Of a DNA stretch of 33,446 nt, positions 25,857-33,446 are shown piece by piece. The notes beneath the pieces are model-generated. The model saw only the letters and a program-made list of their open reading frames with translations. It was not told the DNA's origin and searched no databases. The translations under genes were made by a program, and so were the position numbers. Each line of letters opens with the position of its first letter. Positions within the stretch are counted from its first letter, which is position 1. This DNA is from Opitutaceae bacterium (lineage in GTDB: Bacteria; Verrucomicrobiota; Verrucomicrobiia; Opitutales; Opitutaceae), in assembly GCA_026125215.1 (NCBI GenBank), contig JAHCLN010000023.1, positions 1 through 33,446 on the forward strand, read 5' to 3'.

Positions 25857-26255
25857 ATGAGCACCGCCACCAACGTTTTCACCGGCACCGGCCGCCGCAA
25901 GACCTCCACCGCCCGCGTGCGCCTCACCGAAGGCAGCGGCAAGCTGACCGTCAACGGCCGCGCCTTTGACGCCTACTTCTCCCACGAGAATTTCTCCAAG
26001 CAGGCTTATGCCCCGCTCCTCACCGTGGAGCTGCGCGACAAGATTGACGTCTCCGTCAACGTCGTCGGCGGCGGTGTGGCCGGCCAGGCCGGGGCCGTGG
26101 CCCACGGCATCGCCCGGGCGCTGCAGAAGCTGAACCCCGAGCTGCGTCCCGCCCTCAAGAAGGCCGGGCACATCACCCGCGACCCGCGCGAAAAAGAGCG
26201 CAAAAAGCCCGGCCAGCCCGGCGCCCGCAAACGCTTCCAGTTCTCGAAGCGCTAA
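25857..26255 (+). CDS. rpsI: 30S ribosomal protein S9
   Basis: A 132-residue S9. Family blocks are [32 protein letters not shown] and the basic tail [11 protein letters not shown], which reaches the decoding centre near P-site tRNA. It follows rplM by 8 nt and is closed by a strong terminator. The upstream sequence (TCTGATCCGCCCC) has no Shine-Dalgarno, even though this is a highly expressed ribosomal gene. Confidence 0.97.
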   Translation: MSTATNVFTGTGRRKTSTARVRLTEGSGKLTVNGRAFDAYFSHENFSKQAYAPLLTVELRDKIDVSVNVVGGGVAGQAGAVAHGIARALQKLNPELRPALKKAGHITRDPREKERKKPGQPGARKRFQFSKR

Positions 26256-26280
26256 AGCGAGTCGCCTCCCAAGCTTATCG

Positions 26281-26311
26281 AAGCGGGCCGGATTTCCGGC
26301 CCGCTTTTTTT
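26281..26311 (+). terminator. Intrinsic terminator after rplM-rpsI
   Basis: AAGCGGGCCGG (26281-26291) and CCGGCCCGCTT (26296-26306) form a perfect 11-bp stem with an ATTT loop and run into seven Ts (26305-26311). Confidence 0.95.
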
Positions 26312-26367
26312 GTGCCCCCGTTTTTTCTAGTGACTCTCCCTCCCCGTAACCCTGAATCCTTCCCATC

Positions 26368-27390
26368 ATGAAAGTCGGCATTGTTGGCGCGTCGGGCTAT
26401 TCCGGCGAAGTTTTGGTCAAGCTCCTTCTGGCCCACCCGCAGGTGACCCTTGCGGCCGTCACCTCGCGCACGCATGCCGGCAAACCGCTGGCGGCGGTCA
26501 TACCGGCCCTGCGCGGCCTGGACCGGGGGTTGAAATTTGTGGATTCGGACCCGGCGGCGCTGGCGGCCGGCGACATCGGCTTGTTCTTCCTGGCGCTGCC
26601 GCACGGCGCGGCGGCGGTCTATGCCAAGGCCCTGGTGGCGGCGGGCAAACGGGTCATTGACCTCAGCGCCGACTTCCGGATCCGGGACCTTGCGACCTAC
26701 CAGAAATATTACGGCGAACACCATGCACCGGAGCTCATTTCCGCCGCCCGGTTCGTGCTGCCCGAGCTGACCGCGCCGGCGTGGAAGACCGAGGCCGGGC
26801 TGGTGGCGGCGCCGGGCTGCTATCCGACCAGCGTGCTGGTGCCGCTCGTGCCGCTGTTGCGCGCCGGCGTGATCGGCCGCGAACACATTGTGGTCAATTC
26901 CTGCAGCGGGGTGAGCGGTGCCGGGAAAAAGGCCGAGGAGATGTATCTTTTTGTCGAGCGCGCCGAGAGCATCAAGGCCTATGGGCTGACGAAGCACCGG
27001 CACCTGGCGGAGATGGAGGAGCAGTTGGCGCATTTTTCCGGGGCGCCGATCGCCATCCAGTTCAATCCCCACCTCGTCCCGATGCGGCGCGGCATTGCCA
27101 CCACGATCACCGTGCCGGCGGCCAAGCCTTCCATCGAGACGCTCTACGACGCATGGCGCACGGCCTACGCCGGGTCGCCCTTTGTGCAGCTGTTGCCGGC
27201 GGGGGAAACGCCGGATACCGCGCACGTGGTCGGCACCAACCGCGTCGACATGTCCGCCGTGCTGGATGCGCGCACGGGCAATTTCGTCATCACCTCGGCC
27301 GAGGACAACCTCATGAAAGGCGCCAGCGGCCAGGCCGTGCAGATCATGAACCTCTGGTGCGGATTTCCCGAGACGGCGGGGCTGGTCTGA
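26368..27390 (+). CDS. argC: N-acetyl-gamma-glutamyl-phosphate reductase
   Basis: A 340-residue enzyme reducing N-acetylglutamyl phosphate to the semialdehyde with NADPH, the third step of arginine synthesis. It begins MKVGIVGASGYSGEVLVKLL, with the dinucleotide-binding GASGYSG. The catalytic Cys is Cys151 in AAPGCYPTS, followed by SCSGVSGAGKK and the conserved HRHLAEME. Length is normal for the type 1 enzyme. It is the first arginine gene of the cluster, starting 57 nt after the rpsI terminator. The convergent argJ ends 12 nt away, so argC is probably a single-gene transcript rather than part of an argCJBD operon. Confidence 0.97.
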   Translation: MKVGIVGASGYSGEVLVKLLLAHPQVTLAAVTSRTHAGKPLAAVIPALRGLDRGLKFVDSDPAALAAGDIGLFFLALPHGAAAVYAKALVAAGKRVIDLSADFRIRDLATYQKYYGEHHAPELISAARFVLPELTAPAWKTEAGLVAAPGCYPTSVLVPLVPLLRAGVIGREHIVVNSCSGVSGAGKKAEEMYLFVERAESIKAYGLTKHRHLAEMEEQLAHFSGAPIAIQFNPHLVPMRRGIATTITVPAAKPSIETLYDAWRTAYAGSPFVQLLPAGETPDTAHVVGTNRVDMSAVLDARTGNFVITSAEDNLMKGASGQAVQIMNLWCGFPETAGLV

Positions 27391-27402
27391 GGGCGCCGCG
27401 GT

Positions 27403-28719
27403 TCAGCTCCGGTAGTCCGCGTTTTCGCTCACATATTCGTGGGTGAGATCGCCGCCGAACACGGTGGCCGCGGCTTCGCCGGCGCCGAGATCAACGGTAA
27501 TTTCCACGCAGCGTTCGTGCGGCGGATAGTCCACGGGCGGGACGAAAACGCCCGACGCATCCGGCTTGCTGGGATAAAGCTCGGCGCTCCGCAGGTGCGC
27601 CACCAGGGCCGTTTCCTTTTGCGGGTCGAGCCGGAAGATGCCGCCCGCGAAGATTTCGATCCCGCCCATTTGCAGGCGCAGGCGCGACAGATCGAGGCCG
27701 GGCGCATGCAGGCCGGTGTGCTTGCCGATGGCCTGGACCAGCCGGCCGACGTTGGGATCGTTGCCGGCCACGGCGCATTTGAAGAGCGGGGCGTTGACCA
27801 CGGCGCGACCGATGGCGCGCGCCGTGTCGAAATCCGGCGCGTGTGCCACGTGCACCCGGATGACGTGCCGGATGCCCTCGCCGTTGCGCACCACGTCCTC
27901 GGCCAGTTCGGTGCAGACCCGGGCCAGGGCCTGCTCAAATTCCGCCGCGGACACCCCGGTCACCCGGCCGGAGGAGACGAGGGCGACGGTGTCCGAGGTG
28001 CTCATGTCGCTGTCCACGCTGATGCTGTTGAAGCTGGGTCCGACCACGCGTCGCAGCATGGCCCGGAGCGTGTCCCGCGGCACGGCAATGTCGGTTAGGA
28101 TATAGACCAGCATCGTGGCGAGGTTGGGCTCGATCATGCCGGCGCCCTTGGCGATGCCGACGATGCGGCCGGCGCCGACCGTGGCGCAGCGCACCTTGGG
28201 GTAGAGGTCCGTGGTCACGATGCCTTCCGCGGCGGGCAAAACGGATCCGCCCGTCAGACCGGCGGTGGCGGCCGGCAGCGCGGCCAGCATGGCCTCGACC
28301 GGCAGGCTCCAGCCGATCACGCCGGTGGAGGAGGGGAGGACTTCGGTTGGCTGCAGCTGCAGGAGGCGGGCGGTCTCGGCGCAGATTTGTTCGGCCGCGG
28401 CCTCGCCGTCCGGCGCGCAGACATTGGAGATCTTGTTGTTGATGATGATGGCGCCGAGCCGCGGTTCGCCGAGACGCTTCCGGCCGACGATCACCGGGGC
28501 GCCGGGAAAAGCATTGCGGGTGAAGACGGCGGCGAAGTCCGGGGTGGGCCGGTCGAGGGCGATCAGGGTCAGCGTCATCTTCGCCGGCTTCGGGGCCTCG
28601 CGCGGCACAAAGTCGAAGCGGGTCGTGCCCACGCGGAATCCGGCGGGCAGGGCGGCCTGGGTCGCGAGCCACCGGCGGTGTTCCTCGCGGTTGGTAAAAG
28701 TCAGTTGGGTGCTCGGCAC
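27403..28719 (-). CDS. argJ: Glutamate N-acetyltransferase / ornithine acetyltransferase
   Basis: A 438-residue ArgJ, which moves acetyl from N-acetylornithine to glutamate and so recycles the acetyl group; some forms also use acetyl-CoA. The protein cuts itself before a Thr that becomes the nucleophile: Thr202 in MIEPNLATMLVYILTD. The oxyanion STGVIG lies at residues 131-136. Another block is SFNSISVDSDMSTSDTV. The first conserved Asn region reads INNKISNVCAPDG, unlike the common GNANACTG form. Some 30 extra N-terminal residues precede the core. It is inverted relative to the other arginine genes, convergent with argC and divergent from argB. Confidence 0.95.
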   Translation of the reverse strand: MPSTQLTFTNREEHRRWLATQAALPAGFRVGTTRFDFVPREAPKPAKMTLTLIALDRPTPDFAAVFTRNAFPGAPVIVGRKRLGEPRLGAIIINNKISNVCAPDGEAAAEQICAETARLLQLQPTEVLPSSTGVIGWSLPVEAMLAALPAATAGLTGGSVLPAAEGIVTTDLYPKVRCATVGAGRIVGIAKGAGMIEPNLATMLVYILTDIAVPRDTLRAMLRRVVGPSFNSISVDSDMSTSDTVALVSSGRVTGVSAAEFEQALARVCTELAEDVVRNGEGIRHVIRVHVAHAPDFDTARAIGRAVVNAPLFKCAVAGNDPNVGRLVQAIGKHTGLHAPGLDLSRLRLQMGGIEIFAGGIFRLDPQKETALVAHLRSAELYPSKPDASGVFVPPVDYPPHERCVEITVDLGAGEAAATVFGGDLTHEYVSENADYRS

Positions 28720-28916
28720 GGTTTCACAACTGGGCCCGGCGGGCCGCGGTGTGAAGCTGAATCTCCGCGCCGCCGCCCGCCGGCGGCACGTGCAATATTT
28801 TTGTGGAAATCCGGCCGCGGAGTGCGCTATGCGTTGCGGTCACAATTCCCATCGTGAGCGCCCATCATCGCCTTCCCCTCCACCACGCGGCCGCCGGCCG
28901 CGGGCTCTGACCACGG
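28720..28916. promoter_or_regulatory. Divergent region argJ / argB
   Basis: A 197-nt gap. I see GC-rich short inverted words (GGGCCCGGCGGGCC at 28733-28746; GCGGCCGCCGGCCGC at 28882-28896) and one AT-rich patch CAATATTTTTGTGG (28793-28806). No convincing -35/-10 pair or ArgR box was found. Both genes must be started from here. Confidence 0.3.
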
Positions 28917-29798
28917 ATGAATGTCGCCGAGATTACCGCCAAGGCGAAGGTGCTGCTGGAGGCCCTTCCCTACATCCAGGATTTCCGTGGCTCCACCTTC
29001 GTCGTGAAATACGGCGGGAGCTTCATGGATGATCCCGACCCCGCCGCCCGCAACCGGGTGGCCCACGACATCGCGTTCTTTGCGGCGGTCGGCATCAACG
29101 TCGTCGTCGTGCACGGCGGCGGCAAGGCCATCACCCGGGCGATGGAAGGCTCCGGCCTGAAGGCAAATTTCATCAACGGCCTCCGGGTCACCGACGAGGC
29201 GACGATCACCCTGGTGAAGAAAACCCTCGACGAGGTCGTGAACAAGGAGGTGTGCGAGGCGATCGCGCTTGCCGGCGGCCGCCCCAAGGGACTCGCGGGC
29301 GATGCGGTGCTGGTTTGCCAGAAGCTCACCACCGACGACAGCGGCAAGACCGTGGACCTCGGTTACGTCGGCGAGGTCACCGAGGTGAAAGTGAAACTCA
29401 TCAAGAAGGAAATCGGCGAGGGTTTCATTCCGGTCATCTCCCCGGTGGCCGAGGGCTACGACGGCAAGCCTTACAACGTGAACGCCGACTTGGTCGCCGG
29501 CCGCGTGGCCAGCGCGCTGCGGGCGCGGCGGTTGGTTTACATGAGCGACGTGCCCGGGCTGCTGGGCAATCCCGCGGATCCGGCCTCCCTCATCTCCACG
29601 CTGAAAATCAGCCAGGTGGACGACCTCAAGAAAAAGGGCGTCATCGACAAGGGCATGCGGCCCAAGGTCCAGAGCGCGATCCGCGCGCTGGAGGAAGGCG
29701 TGCAACGCGTGCACTTCATCGACGGCCGGCTGCCCCACAGCCTCTTGCTGGAAATTTTCACCGACAAGGGCATCGGCACGGAGATCGTGCACGGCTGA
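28917..29798 (+). CDS. argB: Acetylglutamate kinase
   Basis: A 293-residue amino-acid kinase phosphorylating N-acetylglutamate, the second step of the pathway and in many bacteria with ArgJ the arginine-inhibited one. It begins [20 protein letters not shown], with [11 protein letters not shown] for [14 protein letters not shown] for substrate, and [20 protein letters not shown]. The N-terminal helix of about 20 residues before the kinase core is the one that forms hexamers in arginine-sensitive enzymes, so feedback control is plausible but not shown. The argD gene follows after an 80-nt gap filled by an AT-rich inverted repeat. Confidence 0.97.
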   Translation: MNVAEITAKAKVLLEALPYIQDFRGSTFVVKYGGSFMDDPDPAARNRVAHDIAFFAAVGINVVVVHGGGKAITRAMEGSGLKANFINGLRVTDEATITLVKKTLDEVVNKEVCEAIALAGGRPKGLAGDAVLVCQKLTTDDSGKTVDLGYVGEVTEVKVKLIKKEIGEGFIPVISPVAEGYDGKPYNVNADLVAGRVASALRARRLVYMSDVPGLLGNPADPASLISTLKISQVDDLKKKGVIDKGMRPKVQSAIRALEEGVQRVHFIDGRLPHSLLLEIFTDKGIGTEIVHG

Positions 29799-29802
29799 GA
29801 TT

Positions 29803-29875
29803 ATTTTCGATTTTCGATTCTCGATTTTGGATTTGGTTGAGGGAAATCGAAAATCGAGAATCCAAAATCAAAAAT
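29803..29875. repeat. AT-rich 32-bp imperfect inverted repeat between argB and argD
   Basis: Arms 29803-29834 and 29844-29875 pair at 29 of 32 positions around a 9-nt loop GGTTGAGGG. The arms are built from repeats of words like TCGATT and GATTTT and are far more AT-rich than the genes around them. The stem starts 4 nt after the argB stop and ends 3 nt before the argD ATG. Such GATTTTCGATTCTCGATTTT-type strings look like a dispersed intergenic repeat. It could act as a terminator or block argD translation; no function is shown. Confidence 0.85.
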
Positions 29876-29878
29876 TTC

Positions 29879-31096
29879 ATGACCCCGCCCTCCATCATCC
29901 GCACCAGCACGGCGGAGCATTACGACGCCCACGTGCTCAAGAACTACGCCCGCGCGCCGCTCACCCTGGTGCGCGGCCGCGGGGCGCAGGTCTGGGATGA
30001 CGCGGGCAACGCCTACCTCGATTTCACCTCCGGCATCGCGGTCAGCGCCCTGGGCCATTGCCATCCGCATTGGGTGGCGGCGATCCAGCGGCAGGCCGGC
30101 GAGCTCATCCACACGAGCAACCTGTTTCGCCACCCAAACCAGGGGGAACTCGCGCGCCGGCTGGTCGGCTACGCCGGCCCCGGCCGGGTCTTTTTCTGCA
30201 ACAGCGGTGCCGAGGCCAACGAGGCCCTGCTCAAGCTCGCCCGGCTGCACGGCATGAAAAAGGCGGGCGAGGAGGGCAAATGCTACAAGGTGATCTGCGC
30301 GCAGCAGGCGTTCCACGGCCGCACCTTCGGCGGCATGAGCGCCACGCCGCAGGAAAAGATCCAGAAGGGCTTCCGCCCGCTGGTCCCCGGCTTCGCCTTC
30401 GGGGAACTCAACAACCTGCAAAGTTTCGCGGATCTGGTGGACGACCAGACGGCGGCGATTTTTGTCGAGACCATCCAGGGCGAAGGCGGCATTCACCCCT
30501 GCACGCCGGAGTTTTTGCTCGGCCTGCGCCAGTTGTGCGACCGGCACAACCTGCTGCTGATGCTCGACGAGGTGCAGTGCGGCATCGGCCGCACCGGCCG
30601 GTTCTTTGCCTTTGAGCACGCGGGCGTCCGGGCCGATGCGATCGGCATGGCCAAGGGCCTCGGCGGCGGTTTCCCCATCGGGGCGATGTGGGTCGGCGAG
30701 CGCGGTGCGGAGCTTTTCCAACCCGGGATGCACGGCACGACCTTCGGCGGCACCCCGCTGGCCTGTGCGGCCGGGCTGGCGGTGCTGGATGTGCTCGAGC
30801 GGGAAAAACTGCTGGCCAGGGTGCAGGCGCAAAGCCCCGGTTGGATCGACTCTCTCCGGCAGCTGGCGACCGATTTCCCCGCGCAGGTGCTGGGCGTGCG
30901 CGGGCTCGGCTACCTGGTCGGGCTGCAAATGGCCGCCGATCCCGCGCCCTTCCTTGCGGCGCTCCGGGAGCGCGGCCTGCTCGTGCCTTCCGCCGGCGGC
31001 AATGTCGTGCGCCTGCTGCCCCCGCTCACCGCCACGGCGGACGAGCTGGCGCGGTCCGTCGCCATCATCCGGGACGCGCTGGTTACGAAAGCGTAA
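29879..31096 (+). CDS. argD: Acetylornithine aminotransferase
   Basis: A 405-residue PLP enzyme of class III making N-acetylornithine from the semialdehyde and glutamate. Family blocks: YLDFTSGIAVSALGH (46-60), FFCNSGAEANEALLKLAR, AFHGRTFGGMSATPQ, LMLDEVQCGIGRTG with Asp230, and the PLP-binding Lys259 in GMAKGLGGGFPIGA. The start at 29879 is directly after the inverted repeat; the frame upstream is open but translates repeat and argB sequence. If the repeat folds in the mRNA, argD translation may be reduced. Its stop lies inside a small palindrome GTTACG-AAAG-CGTAAC (31082-31097). Confidence 0.96.
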   Translation: MTPPSIIRTSTAEHYDAHVLKNYARAPLTLVRGRGAQVWDDAGNAYLDFTSGIAVSALGHCHPHWVAAIQRQAGELIHTSNLFRHPNQGELARRLVGYAGPGRVFFCNSGAEANEALLKLARLHGMKKAGEEGKCYKVICAQQAFHGRTFGGMSATPQEKIQKGFRPLVPGFAFGELNNLQSFADLVDDQTAAIFVETIQGEGGIHPCTPEFLLGLRQLCDRHNLLLMLDEVQCGIGRTGRFFAFEHAGVRADAIGMAKGLGGGFPIGAMWVGERGAELFQPGMHGTTFGGTPLACAAGLAVLDVLEREKLLARVQAQSPGWIDSLRQLATDFPAQVLGVRGLGYLVGLQMAADPAPFLAALRERGLLVPSAGGNVVRLLPPLTATADELARSVAIIRDALVTKA

Positions 31097-31157
31097 CATT
31101 CCGCCTCACTTTTCCCTCGTGGGGAGCCCGGGGAAGGTTTTAGAACACCCCCTTTCG

Positions 31158-32105
31158 ATGCAGCATTTCCTGAAAGAAACCGACTTCACGGCGTCCGCCC
31201 TGCCTGAAATCTTCAACCTGGCGCGCACGTTGAAGCAGGGGCGCGGCCGGAGCGTTGCGTCGCCGCTCGCGGGGCAGACGTGGGCGATGATCTTTTCGAA
31301 GTCCAGCACGCGCACCCGGGTTTCCTTCGAGGTCGGCATCCGCGAGCTGGGCGGCAGTCCGCTTTTCCTGAACAAGAACGACATCCAGCTCGGTCGCGGC
31401 GAGACCATCGCCGACACGGCCCGCGTGCTGTCGCGCTTCGTGCACGGCCTGATTGTCCGCACCTACGACCACAGCGACATCACCGAACTCGCGGCGCACG
31501 GCACCATCCCGGTCATCAACGCGCTGACGGATTTTCTGCACCCCTGCCAGATCTACACCGACGCCTTCACCGCCGCGGAGCGCTGGGCCCCGCCGGGCGG
31601 CGATCTGCTGGCGTCCCTCAAGGGCCGCAAGATTGCCTACCTCGGCGATTGCAGCTTCAACATGGCCAACTCCTGGATTCTCGGTGCGAAGCTGTTTGGC
31701 ATGGAGGTCGCCTTGTCCGGGCCGAAGGAATTTGCTCCCGGCGCGGAGATCCGCGCGCAGCTCAAGGCGGAAGGTTTGGCCGAGGATTTTCAGTTTACCA
31801 CCGACCCGTATGAGGCCGTCAAAGGCGCCGACATCGTTTACACCGACGTCTGGGCCAGCATGGGGCAGGAGGACGAATCGCAGGCCCGCATCGCCCGGAT
31901 GAGCCCCTACGCCGTCACCGCCGGGCTCTTCGCGGCCGCGAAGCCCGACGCCCTGTTCATGCATTGCCTGCCCGCGCACGCCGGCGAGGAGGTCGAGCAG
32001 GTTGTCCTCGACAATCCGCGCTCCGTGATCTTCGACGAGGCGGAGAACCGCCTCCACATGCAAAAAGCCATCATGGCGGTCCTGGCCAAGAAGCCGGGCG
32101 CCTGA
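31158..32105 (+). CDS. argF: Ornithine carbamoyltransferase
   Basis: A 315-residue anabolic-type OTC making citrulline from ornithine and carbamoyl phosphate. The carbamoyl-phosphate site is SSTRTR (49-54), with HPCQ (128-131). The ornithine site has FNMANSW (167-173), the SMGQE loop near 234, and HCLPAH (269-274). All are intact. The ATG at 31158 gives the standard N-terminus; open frame upstream is argD in another frame. It follows argD by 61 nt and precedes argG by 18 nt, so argD-argF-argG may be one transcript. Confidence 0.96.
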   Translation: MQHFLKETDFTASALPEIFNLARTLKQGRGRSVASPLAGQTWAMIFSKSSTRTRVSFEVGIRELGGSPLFLNKNDIQLGRGETIADTARVLSRFVHGLIVRTYDHSDITELAAHGTIPVINALTDFLHPCQIYTDAFTAAERWAPPGGDLLASLKGRKIAYLGDCSFNMANSWILGAKLFGMEVALSGPKEFAPGAEIRAQLKAEGLAEDFQFTTDPYEAVKGADIVYTDVWASMGQEDESQARIARMSPYAVTAGLFAAAKPDALFMHCLPAHAGEEVEQVVLDNPRSVIFDEAENRLHMQKAIMAVLAKKPGA

Positions 32106-32123
32106 ACCCCTTCCCGTTTATCC

Positions 32124-33350
32124 ATGAAAATCGTCCTCGCCTACTCCGGTGGTCTCGACACCTCCGTCATCGTCAAATGGCTCCGCGAAACCTACGACGC
32201 GGAGATCGTCACCTTCGCGGCCGACATCGGCCAGGAGGAGGAGCTGAAGGGGCTGCCTGCCAAGGCCCGCAAGACCGGCGCTTCCAAGCACTACACCCTC
32301 GATCTCGTCGAGGAGTTTGCCCGCGACTTCATCTACCCGATGATCCGCGCCAACGCGATCTACGAGGGCCAGTATTACCTCGGCACCTCCATCGCCCGCC
32401 CGCTCATCGCGAAGGCGCAGGTCGAGATCGCGAAGAAGGAGAAGGCCGACACGGTGGCACACGGCGCCACCGGCAAGGGCAACGACCAGTGCCGCTTCGA
32501 GCTCACCTACATGGCGCTCAACCCGCGCCTCACGATCCTCGCGCCGTGGAAGATCGAGAAATTCCGCGACGAGTTTCCCGGCCGCGCCGAGATGATCGCC
32601 TACTGCCAGGAGCACAAGATTCCCGTCGAGGCCTCGCTCAAGAAGCCGTATTCGATGGACCGCAACCTCCTCCACATCTCCTACGAGGCGGGCATCCTTG
32701 AGGATCCATGGTTCGACCCGACCACGAAGGCCAACAAGGCGATGTTCAAGCTCTCCGTCTCGCCCGAGGACGCGCCCAACAAGGCCGAATACGTCGAGCT
32801 CGATTTCGAAAAGGGCAACTGCGTCGCCGTGAACGGCAAGAAGCTCTCCCCCGCCGGTGTGCTGAAAACGCTGAACAAACTCGGCGGCAAACACGGCATC
32901 GGCCGCGTGGATCTCGTTGAGAACCGCTTCGTCGGCATGAAGTCGCGCGGCGTCTACGAGACCCCGGGCGGCACCATCCTCATGCACGCCCACCGCCAGG
33001 TGGAGTCGCTCACGATGGACCGCGAGGTCATGCACCTGCGCGACTCGCTCATTCCGAAATACGCCGAGCTCGTCTACTACGGGTTCTGGTTTGCCCCCGA
33101 GCGCGAGGCCCTGCAGGCCCTCGTGGACGAGTCGCAGAAGCACGTCACCGGCACCGTCCGCCTCAAGCTCTACAAGGGCAACATCATCACCTGCGGCCGG
33201 AAGTCGAAGTATTCGCTCTACGACATGAACATCGCGTCCATGGAAGGCGTGAAGTCCTGGTATAACCAGACCGACGCCACCGGCTTCATCCGGCTCAACG
33301 GTCTCCGCCTCCGCGCGCGCAACCTCGCCCAGGGCGGCCCCAAGCTCTGA
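32124..33350 (+). CDS. argG: Argininosuccinate synthase
   Basis: A 408-residue ATP-dependent enzyme joining citrulline and aspartate. The ATP pyrophosphatase loop [11 protein letters not shown] is at residues 6-16. [12 protein letters not shown] and [20 protein letters not shown] follow, and the C-terminal helix region ends NLAQGGPKL. Length is normal (about 400-410). Start at 32124 fits the family exactly. It is the last arginine gene in the window; argH, which would finish the pathway, is not seen and may be elsewhere. A REP-like palindrome pair begins 23 nt after the stop. Confidence 0.97.
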   Translation: MKIVLAYSGGLDTSVIVKWLRETYDAEIVTFAADIGQEEELKGLPAKARKTGASKHYTLDLVEEFARDFIYPMIRANAIYEGQYYLGTSIARPLIAKAQVEIAKKEKADTVAHGATGKGNDQCRFELTYMALNPRLTILAPWKIEKFRDEFPGRAEMIAYCQEHKIPVEASLKKPYSMDRNLLHISYEAGILEDPWFDPTTKANKAMFKLSVSPEDAPNKAEYVELDFEKGNCVAVNGKKLSPAGVLKTLNKLGGKHGIGRVDLVENRFVGMKSRGVYETPGGTILMHAHRQVESLTMDREVMHLRDSLIPKYAELVYYGFWFAPEREALQALVDESQKHVTGTVRLKLYKGNIITCGRKSKYSLYDMNIASMEGVKSWYNQTDATGFIRLNGLRLRARNLAQGGPKL

Positions 33351-33373
33351 AGCTGGATCCCATCCGCAAGTTG

Positions 33374-33446
33374 TAGGGCGGGGTCGCCGAACCCCCCCCC
33401 GCCACCGACCAAGAGAACCGGCGGGGGTCGGAGACCCCGCCCCGCC
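33374..33446. repeat. Paired REP-like GC palindromes, truncated by window end
   Basis: One element (33374-33403) reads TAGGGCGGGGTCGCCGAACC followed by a run of nine Cs. A second, inverted element (33420-33446) contains GGGGTCGGAGACCCC. The pair faces head-to-head around ACCGACCAAGAGAAC, resembling a bacterial interspersed mosaic element. Each unit also forms its own small hairpin around TCGCCGA or TCTCCGA. It probably ends argG transcription or is an intergenic repeat; the last part is outside the window. Confidence 0.7.

Noticed and set aside
29252-29878. Long in-frame extension upstream of argD
   Set aside because: It translates argB in another frame and the AT-rich repeat; the family N-terminus starts at 29879.
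31082-31097. GTTACG-AAAG-CGTAAC palindrome at the argD stop as an operator or terminator
   Set aside because: Only 6-bp arms, no T-run, and it includes coding bases; too small to support a function.

Overview
The window is about 33 kb of GC-rich, gene-dense bacterial chromosome with no mobile element, prophage, CRISPR array, rRNA or tRNA visible. Gene content (TonB-dependent receptor, TorF-like porin-family protein, bifunctional PutA without a DNA-binding domain, ECF sigma factor linked to a polymer-forming membrane protein, ArgJ-type cyclic arginine pathway) and the general look of the proteins suggest a Verrucomicrobiota bacterium, most likely Opitutaceae-like. This is inference: no rRNA is present to prove it.

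Layout. 1-927 (minus strand): the end of the classical rpmH-rnpA-yidD-yidC block, often near the replication origin. 1077-2909 (plus): a secreted caspase-like (clan CD) putative cysteine peptidase. 3023-9202 (minus): gamma-glutamyltransferase, a Y-family polymerase with a GTG start, and PutA (proline to glutamate). 9449-12367 (plus): a tight three-gene unit of ECF sigma factor, small two-helix membrane protein (possible anti-sigma) and a secreted solenoid/multi-helix/RDD fusion, closed by a strong terminator. 12476-14207: purE-purK. 14441-19245: a TonB-dependent receptor behind a candidate sigma-54 promoter, a terminator, then a secreted S9 peptidase. 19256-21127 (minus): GH20-like hexosaminidase. 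21191-21697 (plus): MOSC protein. 21675-24456 (minus): DUF423 protein, CCA-adding-enzyme-like nucleotidyltransferase and transaldolase. 24600-25307: TorF-like outer-membrane protein. 25420-26255: rplM-rpsI. 26368-33350: an arginine cluster argC, argJ (inverted), argB, argD, argF, argG.

The arginine genes cover nearly the whole route from glutamate to argininosuccinate: ArgJ recycles the acetyl group, ArgB, ArgC and ArgD make N-acetylornithine, ArgF makes citrulline and ArgG argininosuccinate. argH is not in the window.

The most notable non-genic signals are: an almost total lack of Shine-Dalgarno sequences, together with promoters placed so close to starts that transcripts should be leaderless or nearly so (polymerase gene, MOSC gene, rplM); a 73-nt AT-rich inverted repeat filling the argB-argD gap; two sites of a GC-rich REP-like palindrome that keep a similar loop but have different arms; a canonical-looking sigma-54 promoter before the TonB receptor; and six degenerate 17-19-residue solenoid repeats in the sigma-linked membrane protein.
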